Source: DATKFM01 sp963851215
GTDB taxonomy: Bacteria > Pseudomonadota > Alphaproteobacteria > Dongiales > Dongiaceae
Length of the DNA stretch: 64,000 bases
Direction: 5' to 3'
Assembly: GCA_963851215.1 (NCBI GenBank)
Contig: CAWKOG010000021.1
Span: 248,001 to 312,000 of the forward strand
Shown here one piece after another: positions 52,655 to 61,845 of this stretch; within the stretch, counting starts at the first letter, position 1, and each line of letters starts with the position of its first letter. The translations under genes and the position numbers were made by a program. Under the pieces are notes generated by a model. The model was given only the letters and a program-made list of their open reading frames with translations, was not told where the DNA came from and searched no databases.

Positions 52655-53683
52655 CTATTGCGAGTGCTTGAGAACTGCCGTCTTTGCCGCGTCGACCAAT
52701 GCCTTGCCGTCGATGCCGTTCTTGCCGGCTTCCTCGATCCAGCGGTCGACGACCTGCTGATTGAGCTTGTCGAATTCCGCCATCTCGCCGGCGCTTAGCT
52801 TGATGATCTCGCCGTCGGCCTCCGCCTGCATCTTTTCGCCCGGCGCCTCGAAGGAATTCCACAGTTCGCCGGCTTTCGTGGCGAGCGCCGCGCCGCTGTT
52901 GTCGTCGATGATTTTCTTGAGATCGTCGGGCAGCCCGTCATAGCGAGCCTTGTTCATGGCGAAGAGAAACACAGAAGTGCCGAAGCGCGTGCCATCGGCG
53001 CCCTCGACGGAATATTTGGTCATCTCCTGCAGCTTGATCGCCGGCACCACCTCGAAGGGGATCAGCGCACCATCGACAGCCTTTTTTGACAGCGCTTCCG
53101 GCAGGCTCGGCAGCGGCATGCCGACCGGCTCCGCGCCCCAGGACTCGATCACCCAGGCGCCCGTGCGTGACGGCGTGCGCAGCTTGAGGCCCTTCAGGTC
53201 AGCAGGCGAATGCACAGCCTTGTCCACCAGATGGATCGCGTTGCCTGCGTGAACGAACACCAGCAGCACCTTCACGTCTTTGAAGTCGTCGGCGATCATC
53301 GGATAGACATCCTGGATCGCCAGATCGGTGGCCAGCGCATTGCCCTTATGGACCCCAGGCAATTCGAACACTTCAGTGCGTGGGAACACGCCCGGCGTAT
53401 AGCCCGGCAATGTCCAGACAATGTCGGCCACGCCGTCGCGCACCTGGCCGTAGAGTTCCGGCGGCTTGCCGCCGAGGGCCATGGACGGGAAGAGCTCGAT
53501 CTTGATGCGGCCTCCGGACTGCGCCTCGATCTCCTTCGCCCAGGGCTCCAAGAACTTGGCATGGGCTGGCGATTTCGGGCCGAGGAAGTGATGCAACGTC
53601 AGCGTGACTTCCTGCGCCTGAGCCACCACCGCGCCGAGCAAAGTCGCGGCCACAGCCAGAGCGACCGTCTTCAGCAGCTTCAT
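52655..53683 (-). CDS. dctP: TRAP transporter substrate-binding protein (DctP)
   Basis: A 342-aa secreted protein: signal peptide (MKLLKTVALAVAATLLGAVV, cut after AQA near residue 23), then the DctP fold with HHFLGPKSPAHAKFLEPWAK, DLKGLKLRTPSRTGAWVIES with the carboxylate-binding Arg region, and GMPLPSLPEALSKKAVDGAL. The start is supported by GGGAGGACAAT before the ATG. It captures the ligand in the periplasm; the gene neighbours suggest an aromatic carboxylate. A GGTTATGCA motif, which also occurs near the pcaQ gene, lies 62 bp upstream. Confidence 0.93.
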   Translation of the reverse strand: MKLLKTVALAVAATLLGAVVAQAQEVTLTLHHFLGPKSPAHAKFLEPWAKEIEAQSGGRIKIELFPSMALGGKPPELYGQVRDGVADIVWTLPGYTPGVFPRTEVFELPGVHKGNALATDLAIQDVYPMIADDFKDVKVLLVFVHAGNAIHLVDKAVHSPADLKGLKLRTPSRTGAWVIESWGAEPVGMPLPSLPEALSKKAVDGALIPFEVVPAIKLQEMTKYSVEGADGTRFGTSVFLFAMNKARYDGLPDDLKKIIDDNSGAALATKAGELWNSFEAPGEKMQAEADGEIIKLSAGEMAEFDKLNQQVVDRWIEEAGKNGIDGKALVDAAKTAVLKHSQ

Positions 53684-53789
53684 ATTGTCCTCCCACTCCA
53701 AGGGTGTTGACCCCGTTGATTAGGGTGATGATGCCTCTTTGTCCGGTTATGCAACAATGAAAAATACCGCCTGGCCTATAGCCCAGCGG

Positions 53790-54734
53790 TTATGCATTGC
53801 GGCCGGTTCGCGGGTTGGTTTGGGCGCGGGCTGCTTCCCGGATGGTCTGCATGAGCATTACTGCCGGCAGGCTTGCCGGAATGTCGGCGCGGGTGGTCAG
53901 GCCTACCGGCCCGGTAATTTCCTGGGTTGCAACCGGCAACTCGGCCAGCACGCCGTCATCGATATCGTCGGCGATTACGCCGCGTGAAATGATCCAGACC
54001 GCATCGGTCATCCTGATATAGCGCCGGCCGAATGCCATGGAGACGGTCTCGATCTGGTCGGGAATGGTGGCGATGCCGTTAGCGATCAGGAAGCGGTCGA
54101 CCATCGGCCGGATGATCGCGCCCTCGGTCGGCATCAGCACCGTGTACGCCGTGAATTTCTTGAGATCGAACGGCTTCAAGGCCAGCAACGGATGGCCCGG
54201 CCGGACGATGAAGGAAACGGTCTCGGAATAGAGATGCTCGAAGCTGAGTCCCGTCATCAGGTCGGGATCGGCGAGGCGGCCAACGACCAGATCCAGATCG
54301 CCGGTGCGGAGTTGGGACAATAGGACGGAGTTGGCCCCAGTGATCACCCGCACCACCGTACCCATGTTTTCCTGTTTGAAGAGCCGCACGGCCGTCGGCA
54401 TCACCCGGGTGGAAACGGTCGGCAGGGCGCCTACTTTAATCGCCATTCCGCCCTTGGTGCGGGCCTGCGTGATGGAGTCGATGCCCTGGCGTAGCGCCGT
54501 GATGCTGGCCCCGGCGTACCGGAGGAACACCTCGCCGAAGCGGGTCAGTGCCACGCCTCGGCCGCGGCGTTCGAACAGGGCGACATCCAGGAGCCCTTCA
54601 AGCTCGAGAATGGTCTTGGAGACTGCCGGCTGGGTTACTGATAGTGCCGCGGCGGCTTTGACCACGCTCTGCTGGCGCGCCACTTCGAGAAAGCATTGAA
54701 TATGCCGGTACTTGACCCGTTGATCGATCGCCAT
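53790..54734 (-). CDS. pcaQ: LysR-family activator of the protocatechuate genes
   Basis: A 314-aa LysR-type regulator. The N-terminal helix-turn-helix is VKYRHIQCFLEVARQQSVVK, AAAALSVTQPAVSKTILELE and VALFERRGRGVALTRFGEVF; the effector-binding domain follows to residue 314. The text matches the PcaQ subgroup. It is transcribed away from pcaC-pcaH-pcaG with 154 bp between starts, the standard LysR arrangement. PcaQ proteins respond to 3-carboxy-muconate or 4-carboxymuconolactone and activate the pca operon. Confidence 0.93.
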   Translation of the reverse strand: MAIDQRVKYRHIQCFLEVARQQSVVKAAAALSVTQPAVSKTILELEGLLDVALFERRGRGVALTRFGEVFLRYAGASITALRQGIDSITQARTKGGMAIKVGALPTVSTRVMPTAVRLFKQENMGTVVRVITGANSVLLSQLRTGDLDLVVGRLADPDLMTGLSFEHLYSETVSFIVRPGHPLLALKPFDLKKFTAYTVLMPTEGAIIRPMVDRFLIANGIATIPDQIETVSMAFGRRYIRMTDAVWIISRGVIADDIDDGVLAELPVATQEITGPVGLTTRADIPASLPAVMLMQTIREAARAQTNPRTGRNA

Positions 54735-54781
54735 GTCGGTGCCCTGAGATATATCGAATTGATTATGCTATCAGGACAAAT

Positions 54782-54798
54782 GGTCATTATACATAACC
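54782..54798. promoter_or_regulatory. LysR-type operator candidate between pcaQ and pcaC
   Basis: GGTCATTATACATAACC is an imperfect palindrome of form GGT-N-AT-N5-AT-N-ACC, containing the T-N11-A core expected for LysR-type binding. Its right half ATAACC equals one half of the published PcaQ consensus (ATAACC-N4-GGTTAA), though the second half is not found at the right spacing. It sits 48 bp from the pcaQ start and about 90 bp from the pcaC start. Confidence 0.5.
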
Positions 54799-54888
54799 GA
54801 ATGCTGCGGCCAAAATCCGTCCGAAATCGGGTTCCGCTCCCCTGGCCATTCCGTGCCGCAGGGGCGGTCCGCCGCAGGGAGACCACGC

Positions 54889-55329
54889 TTGCCTGATCGA
54901 CCGAAAGCGCGCCCGCTGTTCGCCAAGGGCATGCAGACCCGGCGCGCCGTCCTGGGCGATGCCCATGTGGACGGTGCGAAGGCAAGCCAGACGGATTTCG
55001 ACGCGCCCTTCCAGGCGCTGATCACCGAGGGCGCGTGGGGCGCCGTCTGGTCGCGGCCCCATTGGAGCAAGCGCGAGCGGTCCATGGTCACGATCGCCCT
55101 GCTCGCCGCTCTCGGCCATGACGAGGAGTTGGCCATGCATGTGCGGGCCACCCGCAACACCGGCGCCACCAAGGCGGATTTGCGGGAGGCGATGATGCAT
55201 GTGGCGATCTACGCCGGCGTTCCCGCGGCCAATCGCGCAATCAAGATCATCAAGCAGACTTACGCAGCGATGGACTCAGGGCGGCGCAAGAAATCCACCG
55301 GCAAATCCAAGCGGAACACGGCAGCATGA
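54889..55329 (+). CDS. pcaC: 4-carboxymuconolactone decarboxylase
   Basis: A 146-aa protein of the carboxymuconolactone decarboxylase fold: FAKGMQTRRAVLGDAHVDGA, SQTDFDAPFQALITEGAWGA, HWSKRERSMVTIALLAALGH, DEELAMHVRATRNTGATKAD and REAMMHVAIYAGVPAANRAI. It decarboxylates 4-carboxymuconolactone to 3-oxoadipate enol-lactone. No ATG fits; TTG at 54889, after GGGAG, gives the usual short N-terminus, while GTG at 54853 would add 12 residues. Its stop overlaps the pcaH start as ATGA. The last 20 residues are unusually basic (RRKKSTGKSKRN). Confidence 0.9.
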   Translation: MPDRPKARPLFAKGMQTRRAVLGDAHVDGAKASQTDFDAPFQALITEGAWGAVWSRPHWSKRERSMVTIALLAALGHDEELAMHVRATRNTGATKADLREAMMHVAIYAGVPAANRAIKIIKQTYAAMDSGRRKKSTGKSKRNTAA

Positions 55330-56051
55330 GCGCGCCACAGGAGTTCATCCGGCGCGACCGCAACTGGCATCCGCCCGCGGACACGCCCGGCTACAAATCA
55401 ACGGTGCTGCGTTCGCCGCGCCGCGCCCTGCTCTCCCTGCCGCAATCGGAGAGCGAGATGACCGGGCCGGTCTTCGGCCACGCCATGCTGGACCCTCTCG
55501 ACGGCGATCTGATCCGGAACTACGCCGCCGATGGTGAGGCGATCGGCGAACGCATCGTTGTGCATGGTCAGGTGCTGGACGAAAATGCGCGGCCCATCGC
55601 CGGCACGCTGATCGAGATCTGGCAGGCCAATGCCGGCGGCCGCTATCGCCATGTTCGCGACCAGTACATCGCGGCACTGGACCCGAACTTTGGCGGCGGC
55701 GGGCGCTGCATCAGCGATGCCGAAGGCAAGTACTCTTTCCGCACGATCCGGCCGGGCCCCTATCCGTGGCGCAACAACGGCTCCGACTGGCGGCCGGCGC
55801 ATATTCACATCTCGATCTTCGGCCATGCCTTCGCTCAGCGGCTGGTGACACAGCTCTATTTCGAAGGCGATCCGCTGATCCGCCGCTGCCCGATCGTCAA
55901 CACGATCCGGGATCCGGCGGCGATCGATCGGCTGACGGCCAAGCTCGACATGGGCAACATGATTCCGTTCGACAGCCTGGTCTACCGTTTTGACGTTGTG
56001 CTGCGTGGACGGCGTTCGACCTTCTTTGAGAACCGGCGCGAGGGGAATTGA
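55326..56051 (+). CDS. pcaH: protocatechuate 3,4-dioxygenase beta subunit
   Basis: A 241-aa subunit with the non-haem iron ligands of intradiol dioxygenases: Tyr in GGRYRH, Tyr in RPGPYPWRN and the two His of PAHIHISIFG. The core IVVHGQVLDENARPIAGTLI followed by EIWQANAGGRY is typical. With PcaG it opens the protocatechuate ring to 3-carboxy-cis,cis-muconate. It begins inside the last codons of pcaC and ends one base before the pcaG start, so the three genes are translated as a coupled set. Confidence 0.97.
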   Translation: MSAPQEFIRRDRNWHPPADTPGYKSTVLRSPRRALLSLPQSESEMTGPVFGHAMLDPLDGDLIRNYAADGEAIGERIVVHGQVLDENARPIAGTLIEIWQANAGGRYRHVRDQYIAALDPNFGGGGRCISDAEGKYSFRTIRPGPYPWRNNGSDWRPAHIHISIFGHAFAQRLVTQLYFEGDPLIRRCPIVNTIRDPAAIDRLTAKLDMGNMIPFDSLVYRFDVVLRGRRSTFFENRREGN

Positions 56052-56052
56052 A

Positions 56053-56643
56053 ATGACCGCATCGACATTGAAGGAGACGCCGTCGCAAACCGCCGGTCCC
56101 TTTGTGCATATCGGCACCGTGCCTGGGGCCGCCGGCCTGCGCACGCGCTCGCAGGAGCGGCTGAATGTCCTTGCCAATTCCGCATCCGCGGGCGAGCAGA
56201 TTGTCATCGAAGGCGTCATCTTTGACGGCGGCGGCGCGCCGGTCACCGATGCTATGCTGGAGATCTGGCAGGCGGGAGCCGAAGGCCGTTACGGCAGCGC
56301 AGCCTTCCCCGGCTGGGGCCGCGTGGCGACGGATTTCATCACGGGCCTGTTCCGGTTCGAGACCATCAAACCGGGCGCCACGCGCGCGGGGGACGGCCGG
56401 CCGCAAGCGCCCCATGTATCGTTCTCTATTTTTGCGCGGGGTATCAACATCCATCTGCAAACCCGCATGTACTTCCCCGAGGAGACAGCGGCCAATAAGG
56501 CCGATCCCGTCCTGCAGGCGGTGGCACAGCCTGATCTGATTGCCACGCTGGTCGCGCGGAAGGAGATGAAGCCCGGAGCGGCAGTCTACCGCTTCGACAT
56601 TTATCTGCAGGGCGATAGGGAAACCGTGTTCTTCGATTTCTAG
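56053..56643 (+). CDS. pcaG: protocatechuate 3,4-dioxygenase alpha subunit
   Basis: A 196-aa subunit with the typical start TPSQTAGPFVHIG and the intradiol fold EQIVIEGVIFDGGGAPVTDA, MLEIWQAGAEGRYG and PHVSFSIFARGINIHLQTRM. It pairs with PcaH and lacks the iron ligands, as expected for the alpha chain. The ATG at 56053 follows the pcaH stop by one base. pcaG is the last gene before the unrelated minus-strand membrane protein, 97 bp away. Confidence 0.97.
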   Translation: MTASTLKETPSQTAGPFVHIGTVPGAAGLRTRSQERLNVLANSASAGEQIVIEGVIFDGGGAPVTDAMLEIWQAGAEGRYGSAAFPGWGRVATDFITGLFRFETIKPGATRAGDGRPQAPHVSFSIFARGINIHLQTRMYFPEETAANKADPVLQAVAQPDLIATLVARKEMKPGAAVYRFDIYLQGDRETVFFDF

Positions 56644-56740
56644 GACAGGGGCTAAAGCCCGAAGCCTGCTTTTCTCCGATGCCGGCGAACTGGGTGCGGC
56701 ACTACTGTAGCCGAGATGATTGTCGCCTGCGCTGTGCGGT

Positions 56741-59236
56741 CTATGCCCGCTCGACCTCGGCGCCGACGATCGACCGTTCTACTTCGGCCCGCCGCGCCGT
56801 CGAGACGCCGATGAGATACGCGGCCGGGATCAACAGAAAGTAGCAGAGGCCGCCAATGGTCAGGGTGACACTGATGCCGAACGAAATGCTGCAAGCGACT
56901 GCCATGACGCTGGCTGTAACTCCCGCCGCTCCATTGATGCCCCAGAACCAGGGAGTCGGCCGATGATCCACGGCGCTAATGAGTCGCATACCGGTCGGAA
57001 ACCCGAATCCCATGAGCACGCCGGCCGGCATCAACGCCGCTACAGTGATCGCCGCCCGTGTAAGCAATTGAGCATCGTCGAAGGCGAGCAGCACGTCCGG
57101 CAGAAAAACCGGCAAGAGCATGATGTAGACCGCAGTCAGTCCGGCCCAGACGGCGAGTTTCAGCCGGCTATCGAGCGGCAGGCGGTCGGAGATGAGACTG
57201 CCGAGACCGGTCGAAAGAATGATCGTGAACAGAACTATGCTCAGCGAATAGGTCGGATGTCCGAGAAACACGCTGAAACGCTGCAGCAGCGCGATCTCGA
57301 CCAGCATGAACCCCATGCCAATGAGCAGGAAGTACGCCGTGCCGCCACTGACCAGCCGGCGATCGACCTGTATAACGGTCGAGCGCAATGGGACGAGAAT
57401 TGTGACGATCATCAGAAGGCTCGAGACCAAGAACAAACTGACGAGTGAGGATGTTGCAGCCAGGTTCCCGTATGCAACGCCACCGACTTTCTGGTCGCCG
57501 ACGGCTTTCCTTGCGGTGAACACTTTGTGAATCGGCACTTGATTGAAGAAGAACGGCCGATTGTCAGACGGCGGCGTCAGGTCGAGGGCAAAGCTTGAGG
57601 TATACTGCTGCAACTCATCAAGGTTCTGAGCCGCGACAATGTTCGCGATGACCTCCGAGACCGGAATGCCGTCCGGGCTGACGAGAATTTTGAATCCATA
57701 CTTTGCCGTTGCGCCTTCGAGTTCTGCCAGAGCATCGGCCGAAAACGGCGAGCGCGACAGCACAAGCGTTGCGATCCGCCCTGAAGTCGCGACGAAGATA
57801 TGGCGCCGCGGGTCGGGTACACCCATTTCCATCAATGCCGCCATGGCCAGACTGACCATGCGGCCTGTTTCATCGTACTTGTTCAGTTGGTGCCAGCGGC
57901 TGACTGTGTAGACGCCATCAGGCGTCAAACGATCGAGAAAGATCCGCCAGGCTTCAACGGTATAAAGGCCGTTTTCGCTCAGAGTGAAGGCGCCCGCGCC
58001 GGTGGCGGCCCAGGTGTCGATGAGGCTCATTTGGATGATGTCGAAGCTATCTTGCGTCCGCGCAAACCAACTGCGTGCTTCATCGACGACAAAGTGCATG
58101 CCCGGAAGCGCTGCAAGCCCGGCGTAGTCCGTAAAGCCAGGCGTTTGCGTCAGTAGACGGATGAAAACCGGATTGACTTCGACTCCGGTGACGTCATCGA
58201 CGCCAAAGATGTGAGCCGATAGCATATCTCGGCCGCCGCCGACGCCGATGACCGCACCGCGCTCGCGGCCGGACAATGCATAGGCCAGGTTGGTCACATC
58301 ATACTTTAGGAAGCCGACGGCGGCGTCGTCGCCGGTGTATCGATACATAGCCGTCCCGGCGTCGCCGTCGATTGTCAGGAAGCGCTTTTCAATCTTCCAG
58401 TCCTCGTCACGGAGATTCGGCGATGGTCCCCACAACATCGACCTCCCGTCATCGGCCTGCTTGACGACGACCCTGCTGAACGAGTTCCACTCCTCATGCA
58501 AGGCTGCCGGGCCTACTGCCTCGATCTGGTTTTTCACCAGCAGCGGCCGAAGGCCTTTGTCGATCATGCCATTGAACAATGCCAGTGCCGCTAGCAGGAT
58601 AATGATCGTCGGCCGGCGCCGCAAAAACGCCCACGACGACTTGGGCTGCGCAGACGCGCTACCGATGCCGGACGCCGCAAACGCGGCCGCGGCGACAGCC
58701 GCAAGCGTGGCGATCCACAATACCGCTGAAGGACCGTCGGTCCATGTCAGCAACAGGAGGGCGGCAAAACAGCCGATTGCCGCTCCGATGAGGTCAACGC
58801 CGTAGACATGCGGCACAGGATAGGGGCTGCGCGTCAACGCAAGGCTCATGGCGACGCCCGCGAAGAAGTACGGAGCCGCCATGCATAGCGATAGAGCGAT
58901 CAGCGACACAAATCCGGAGAACGACAATATGAATACGGGTGCAAGCACGGACTGCAGGCAAATCGACGCTACCGTCGACAGCGCGAAGGCGGCAACCATG
59001 CAGCTGAGATCGTCCGACAAGGTCTTGCCGCTGAAGCGATCGCCTTGCAGATAGACCCAGACTGCACCGGCGGTAAGACCGAACATCGCCAGGCTAATGA
59101 CGAAGAACGCCAAATGATACCAGGCGACAACTGAGAGAATGCGGGTCTGTACGATCTCAAGAGCCAGGATCGAGAGCGCCAAGAGAAACACGCCGGCATA
59201 GAAAGCAATGCGCGGCGTTTTTTGTGCGATGACCAT
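56741..59236 (-). CDS. membrane-integrated spermidine-synthase-like protein
   Basis: An 831-aa protein: about seven N-terminal helices (from FYAGVFLLALSILALEIVQT), a soluble central domain with a SAM-type nucleotide fold (AVIGVGGGRDMLSAHIFGVD, VTGVEVNPVFIRLL, DEARSWFARTQDSFDIIQMS), and a second block of about seven helices after residue 580 (GMGFMLVEIALLQRFSVFLG). This architecture occurs in putative fused spermidine synthases; whether they transfer an aminopropyl group is unproven. Start: ATG at 59234-59236 after GGGAG. It lies antisense between pcaG and pcaB, so it probably has its own promoter and splits the pca set. Confidence 0.82.
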   Translation of the reverse strand: MVIAQKTPRIAFYAGVFLLALSILALEIVQTRILSVVAWYHLAFFVISLAMFGLTAGAVWVYLQGDRFSGKTLSDDLSCMVAAFALSTVASICLQSVLAPVFILSFSGFVSLIALSLCMAAPYFFAGVAMSLALTRSPYPVPHVYGVDLIGAAIGCFAALLLLTWTDGPSAVLWIATLAAVAAAAFAASGIGSASAQPKSSWAFLRRRPTIIILLAALALFNGMIDKGLRPLLVKNQIEAVGPAALHEEWNSFSRVVVKQADDGRSMLWGPSPNLRDEDWKIEKRFLTIDGDAGTAMYRYTGDDAAVGFLKYDVTNLAYALSGRERGAVIGVGGGRDMLSAHIFGVDDVTGVEVNPVFIRLLTQTPGFTDYAGLAALPGMHFVVDEARSWFARTQDSFDIIQMSLIDTWAATGAGAFTLSENGLYTVEAWRIFLDRLTPDGVYTVSRWHQLNKYDETGRMVSLAMAALMEMGVPDPRRHIFVATSGRIATLVLSRSPFSADALAELEGATAKYGFKILVSPDGIPVSEVIANIVAAQNLDELQQYTSSFALDLTPPSDNRPFFFNQVPIHKVFTARKAVGDQKVGGVAYGNLAATSSLVSLFLVSSLLMIVTILVPLRSTVIQVDRRLVSGGTAYFLLIGMGFMLVEIALLQRFSVFLGHPTYSLSIVLFTIILSTGLGSLISDRLPLDSRLKLAVWAGLTAVYIMLLPVFLPDVLLAFDDAQLLTRAAITVAALMPAGVLMGFGFPTGMRLISAVDHRPTPWFWGINGAAGVTASVMAVACSISFGISVTLTIGGLCYFLLIPAAYLIGVSTARRAEVERSIVGAEVERA

Positions 59237-59527
59237 TCCTGAGCTCCCAATTTGACGATCTTGGCGTCGCGATAGCCTCCCGTGTCGGATCGTCATGGAA
59301 CGACTCAACCCAGCGACACCGGATTCACGATGCATCGATCATAGTTAGGATACTGTTAATGCCACGCCAGGTAACGGACAGCTTTGGTTCAGCCGGAGCT
59401 GATTTTCCTAGGGATTGCAGCGAAGAAGACAAAAAGCAGTTGCGCAATCTAACATCCCGACATTCCCTTCGGGACGACCGGGAAACCATGTCCTTGGATT
59501 CCCGGGACCGCGAGGTATCTTGTCGGC

Positions 59528-60586
59528 ATGAGCGTTTCCGCTTTCGATCATCCCTGGCTCAACCCACTGCTCGGCGACACGGAGGTGGCACGGCAATTCA
59601 CGCCGGAGGCCGAGCTGCACGCCATGTTGGCGTTCGAGGTGGCGCTGGCCAAAGCGGAGGCGGACCATGGCATCATTCCGGCCGATGCCGCGGCGGCGAT
59701 CGCCCGGGCCGCCCAAGCATTCAAGCCAGACATGGCGGCGTTGGCCGAAGCCACGGCGCGCGACGGCATGGTAGTGCCGGAATGGGTCAGCCAGTTACGC
59801 CGCGCGGTCGGCGAGCCACACAAGGCGCATCTCCATTACGGCTCGACCAGCCAGGATGTGTTGGACACCAGCTTGGTGCTGCGTCTGAAGCCGGTGGTTG
59901 AGATTTTCGATGCCCGGCTTGCCAAACTCGACGAGCGCTTGGCGGACCTGTCACGCAAACAGGGCAGCCAATCGCTGATGGCCCACACCCGCATGCAGCA
60001 GGCCCTGCCGATCATGTGGACCGACAAGATTGCAGCATGGCGGGCGCCATTGGCCCGCCACCGGAAACGGCTGGCAGAGTTAACGCCGCGGCTGCTGGTT
60101 CTGCAATTCGGCGGCCCCGTGGGCACACTGGAGAAGCAGGGCGACAAGGGACCTGCCGTGACAACTGCGTTGGCCCGCGAACTCGGGCTGGCTCCCGCGG
60201 ATTGCTGGCATACGGCACGAGACAATCTGGCGGAGTTTGCCGGCTGGCTGTCTTTGGTTACGGGGTGCCTGGGCAAGATCGGACAGGACATTGCGCTTCT
60301 GGCCCAGAACGAGATCGCAGCAGTCACGGTCACCGGCGGCGGCAAGTCCTCTGCCATGCACCACAAGGCCAACCCGGTTCTGGCGGAGATCCTGGTGACG
60401 CTGGCCCGCTACAACGCGACGCAGCTTTCCGCCATGCATCAGTCCCTTGTCCATGAGTATGAGCGCTCCGGCGCCGCCTGGACGCTGGAGTGGATGGTCT
60501 TGCCGCCGATGGTGGTCGCCACCGGTGCCGCGCTAGCGCGCAGCCTGACGCTGCTGGATACGATGAGGATCAACGCCAAAGCCTAG
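59528..60586 (+). CDS. pcaB: 3-carboxy-cis,cis-muconate cycloisomerase
   Basis: A 352-aa member of the fumarase/aspartase superfamily: HPWLNPLLGDTEVARQFTPE, HYGSTSQDVLDTSLVLRLKP, LMAHTRMQQALPIMWTDKIA, and the signature GGGKSSAMHHKANPV. It converts 3-carboxymuconate to 4-carboxymuconolactone, the step between PcaHG and PcaC. At 352 residues it has the short form common in alphaproteobacteria. It is separated from pcaCHG by the membrane spermidine-synthase-like gene on the other strand, so it needs its own promoter within 59237-59527. Confidence 0.95.
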   Translation: MSVSAFDHPWLNPLLGDTEVARQFTPEAELHAMLAFEVALAKAEADHGIIPADAAAAIARAAQAFKPDMAALAEATARDGMVVPEWVSQLRRAVGEPHKAHLHYGSTSQDVLDTSLVLRLKPVVEIFDARLAKLDERLADLSRKQGSQSLMAHTRMQQALPIMWTDKIAAWRAPLARHRKRLAELTPRLLVLQFGGPVGTLEKQGDKGPAVTTALARELGLAPADCWHTARDNLAEFAGWLSLVTGCLGKIGQDIALLAQNEIAAVTVTGGGKSSAMHHKANPVLAEILVTLARYNATQLSAMHQSLVHEYERSGAAWTLEWMVLPPMVVATGAALARSLTLLDTMRINAKA

Positions 60587-60669
60587 GCCGGTGCAGCAGG
60601 GTTGTTTTTCACAGAGGCGCATCGGAAGCGATTGTTCCAACAGGGGAATGTTATTGAAAACTTGATTTC

Positions 60670-60970
60670 GTGAATTCAACCCTCCGTTGGTGCGGCGACT
60701 TTGCCACCGGCAATAGCCGCGGTGTCGTAATATCAGAACACGATCTTACTTCCGCACTCCGAACGAGACGCGGCCATCAACATCTTCACAATTTCCAACA
60801 TCAAGGCCGTCGAAATGCGCTCAGACGGCGAATTCTCAATTCTAGCGCAACAACGCCGCAAAGTAAAGGAATATTATCTTATGCCGGCCTTCAGCAGAGC
60901 CACGCGCCGGTCGCTGTCGCGTGAGGCGCTGTACCAAGGCTTGCGGCGCGAGCCTTGCACTGATGGCTAG
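60670..60970 (+). pseudogene. short remnant of a conserved protein, possibly YetF/DUF421-like C-terminus
   Basis: The 60587-61080 gap has no intact gene. In it, one frame reads GVVISEHDLTSALRT and, after a one-base shift near 60765, the next reads RDAAINIFTISNIKAVEMRS, then DGEFSILAQQRRKVKEYYLM and on to a TAG at 60968. The pattern of a short helix with DLxxALR followed by a strand pair ending in DGEFSIL recalls the soluble tail of YetF/DUF421 membrane proteins. No start and no membrane helices are present, and AT content is higher than nearby. Both identity and decay are tentative. Confidence 0.3.
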
Positions 60971-61080
60971 AATTCCAGGCCCAATTCCTGGAGAAACTCA
61001 GCCGTCTTTCCATGTTGCGTGGTTCCGGGCAGCTCGGGCAAAATCACGCAGATGACCCTTCACGACCGGAGAGGGCCGCC

Positions 61081-61743
61081 ATGAGCCTGGAAGTCGGCGT
61101 CACGCCCGACATCTCGCTGGCATTTACGGTGCCGGTGATGGTGCGTCGCATAGCCGGGTCTGAATCGGTCAATCCAGGCCTGCGCAAGGCGATACTGGCC
61201 CGCGAACAGGCCAGCGCAGGCCGCAGCAAGAGCAACGCCGGCGGATGGCATTCGGAGGAGACGCTGCTCACCTGGCCCGAACCGGAAATCGCCACGCTGA
61301 AGACATGGATCGATGACGCCGTGCGCGAGATGTGCGAACTGCCTTTGCGCGGCCAATCCGGCAAGCTGCAGCTCGGCTACCGCGCTGCAGCCTGGGCCAA
61401 TGTCAATCGGAGTGGCCACTACAACACAACCCATGTCCATGCCGGCAGCCATTGGTCGGTTGTCTATTATGTCGATACGGGGGAGGACGAGGCGGATCAT
61501 CCGGCCAATGGGCACCTCGAAATCCGCGATCCGCGACCGGCTGCAGTCTTTGGCCGATTACCTGGATTCATGTTTGGCCGGCATATGTCAATCAAGCCTC
61601 ATCGCGGCCTTCTGGTTGTTTTTCCGGCCTGGCTCGAACATGGCGTACGCCCCTTCTTTGGTACCGGTGAGCGCATTTCGATTGCCGTCAATATCGATAT
61701 CACACGGTTCGAGATCCAAGGTGCGCCGACGGTAGCAAACTAG
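61081..61743 (+). CDS. TIGR02466-type putative 2OG-Fe(II) oxygenase
   Basis: A 220-aa protein with a double-stranded beta-helix pattern: NRSGHYNTTHVHAGSHWSVV and YYVDTG hold the first metal-binding histidines, MSIKPHRGLLVVFPAWLEHG the distal His, and TGERISIAVN the Arg that holds 2-oxoglutarate. This is the layout of a family of uncharacterised putative dioxygenases (TIGR02466). The ATG at 61081 follows GGAGAGG; an upstream frame extension is not conserved-looking. It is followed after 100 bp by a PhnD-like gene in the same direction. The substrate is unknown. Confidence 0.75.
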   Translation: MSLEVGVTPDISLAFTVPVMVRRIAGSESVNPGLRKAILAREQASAGRSKSNAGGWHSEETLLTWPEPEIATLKTWIDDAVREMCELPLRGQSGKLQLGYRAAAWANVNRSGHYNTTHVHAGSHWSVVYYVDTGEDEADHPANGHLEIRDPRPAAVFGRLPGFMFGRHMSIKPHRGLLVVFPAWLEHGVRPFFGTGERISIAVNIDITRFEIQGAPTVAN

Positions 61744-61845
61744 GGTGCAAGCGCGAACTTGCAGGCGGCAGGTGCAGTTGTGCTGCCCCGCCTCCATGGA
61801 AGCGGCCCCACCTGCCCTTGATCGGAATACCTGTCAGATGCAACC

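Noticed and set aside
59452..59522. Third copy of the palindromic dispersed repeat
   Set aside because: Short blocks such as CCCGACATTCCC and CCCGGGACC resemble the repeat, but the termini TTGTCAT and ATGACAA are missing, so it was not listed as a copy.
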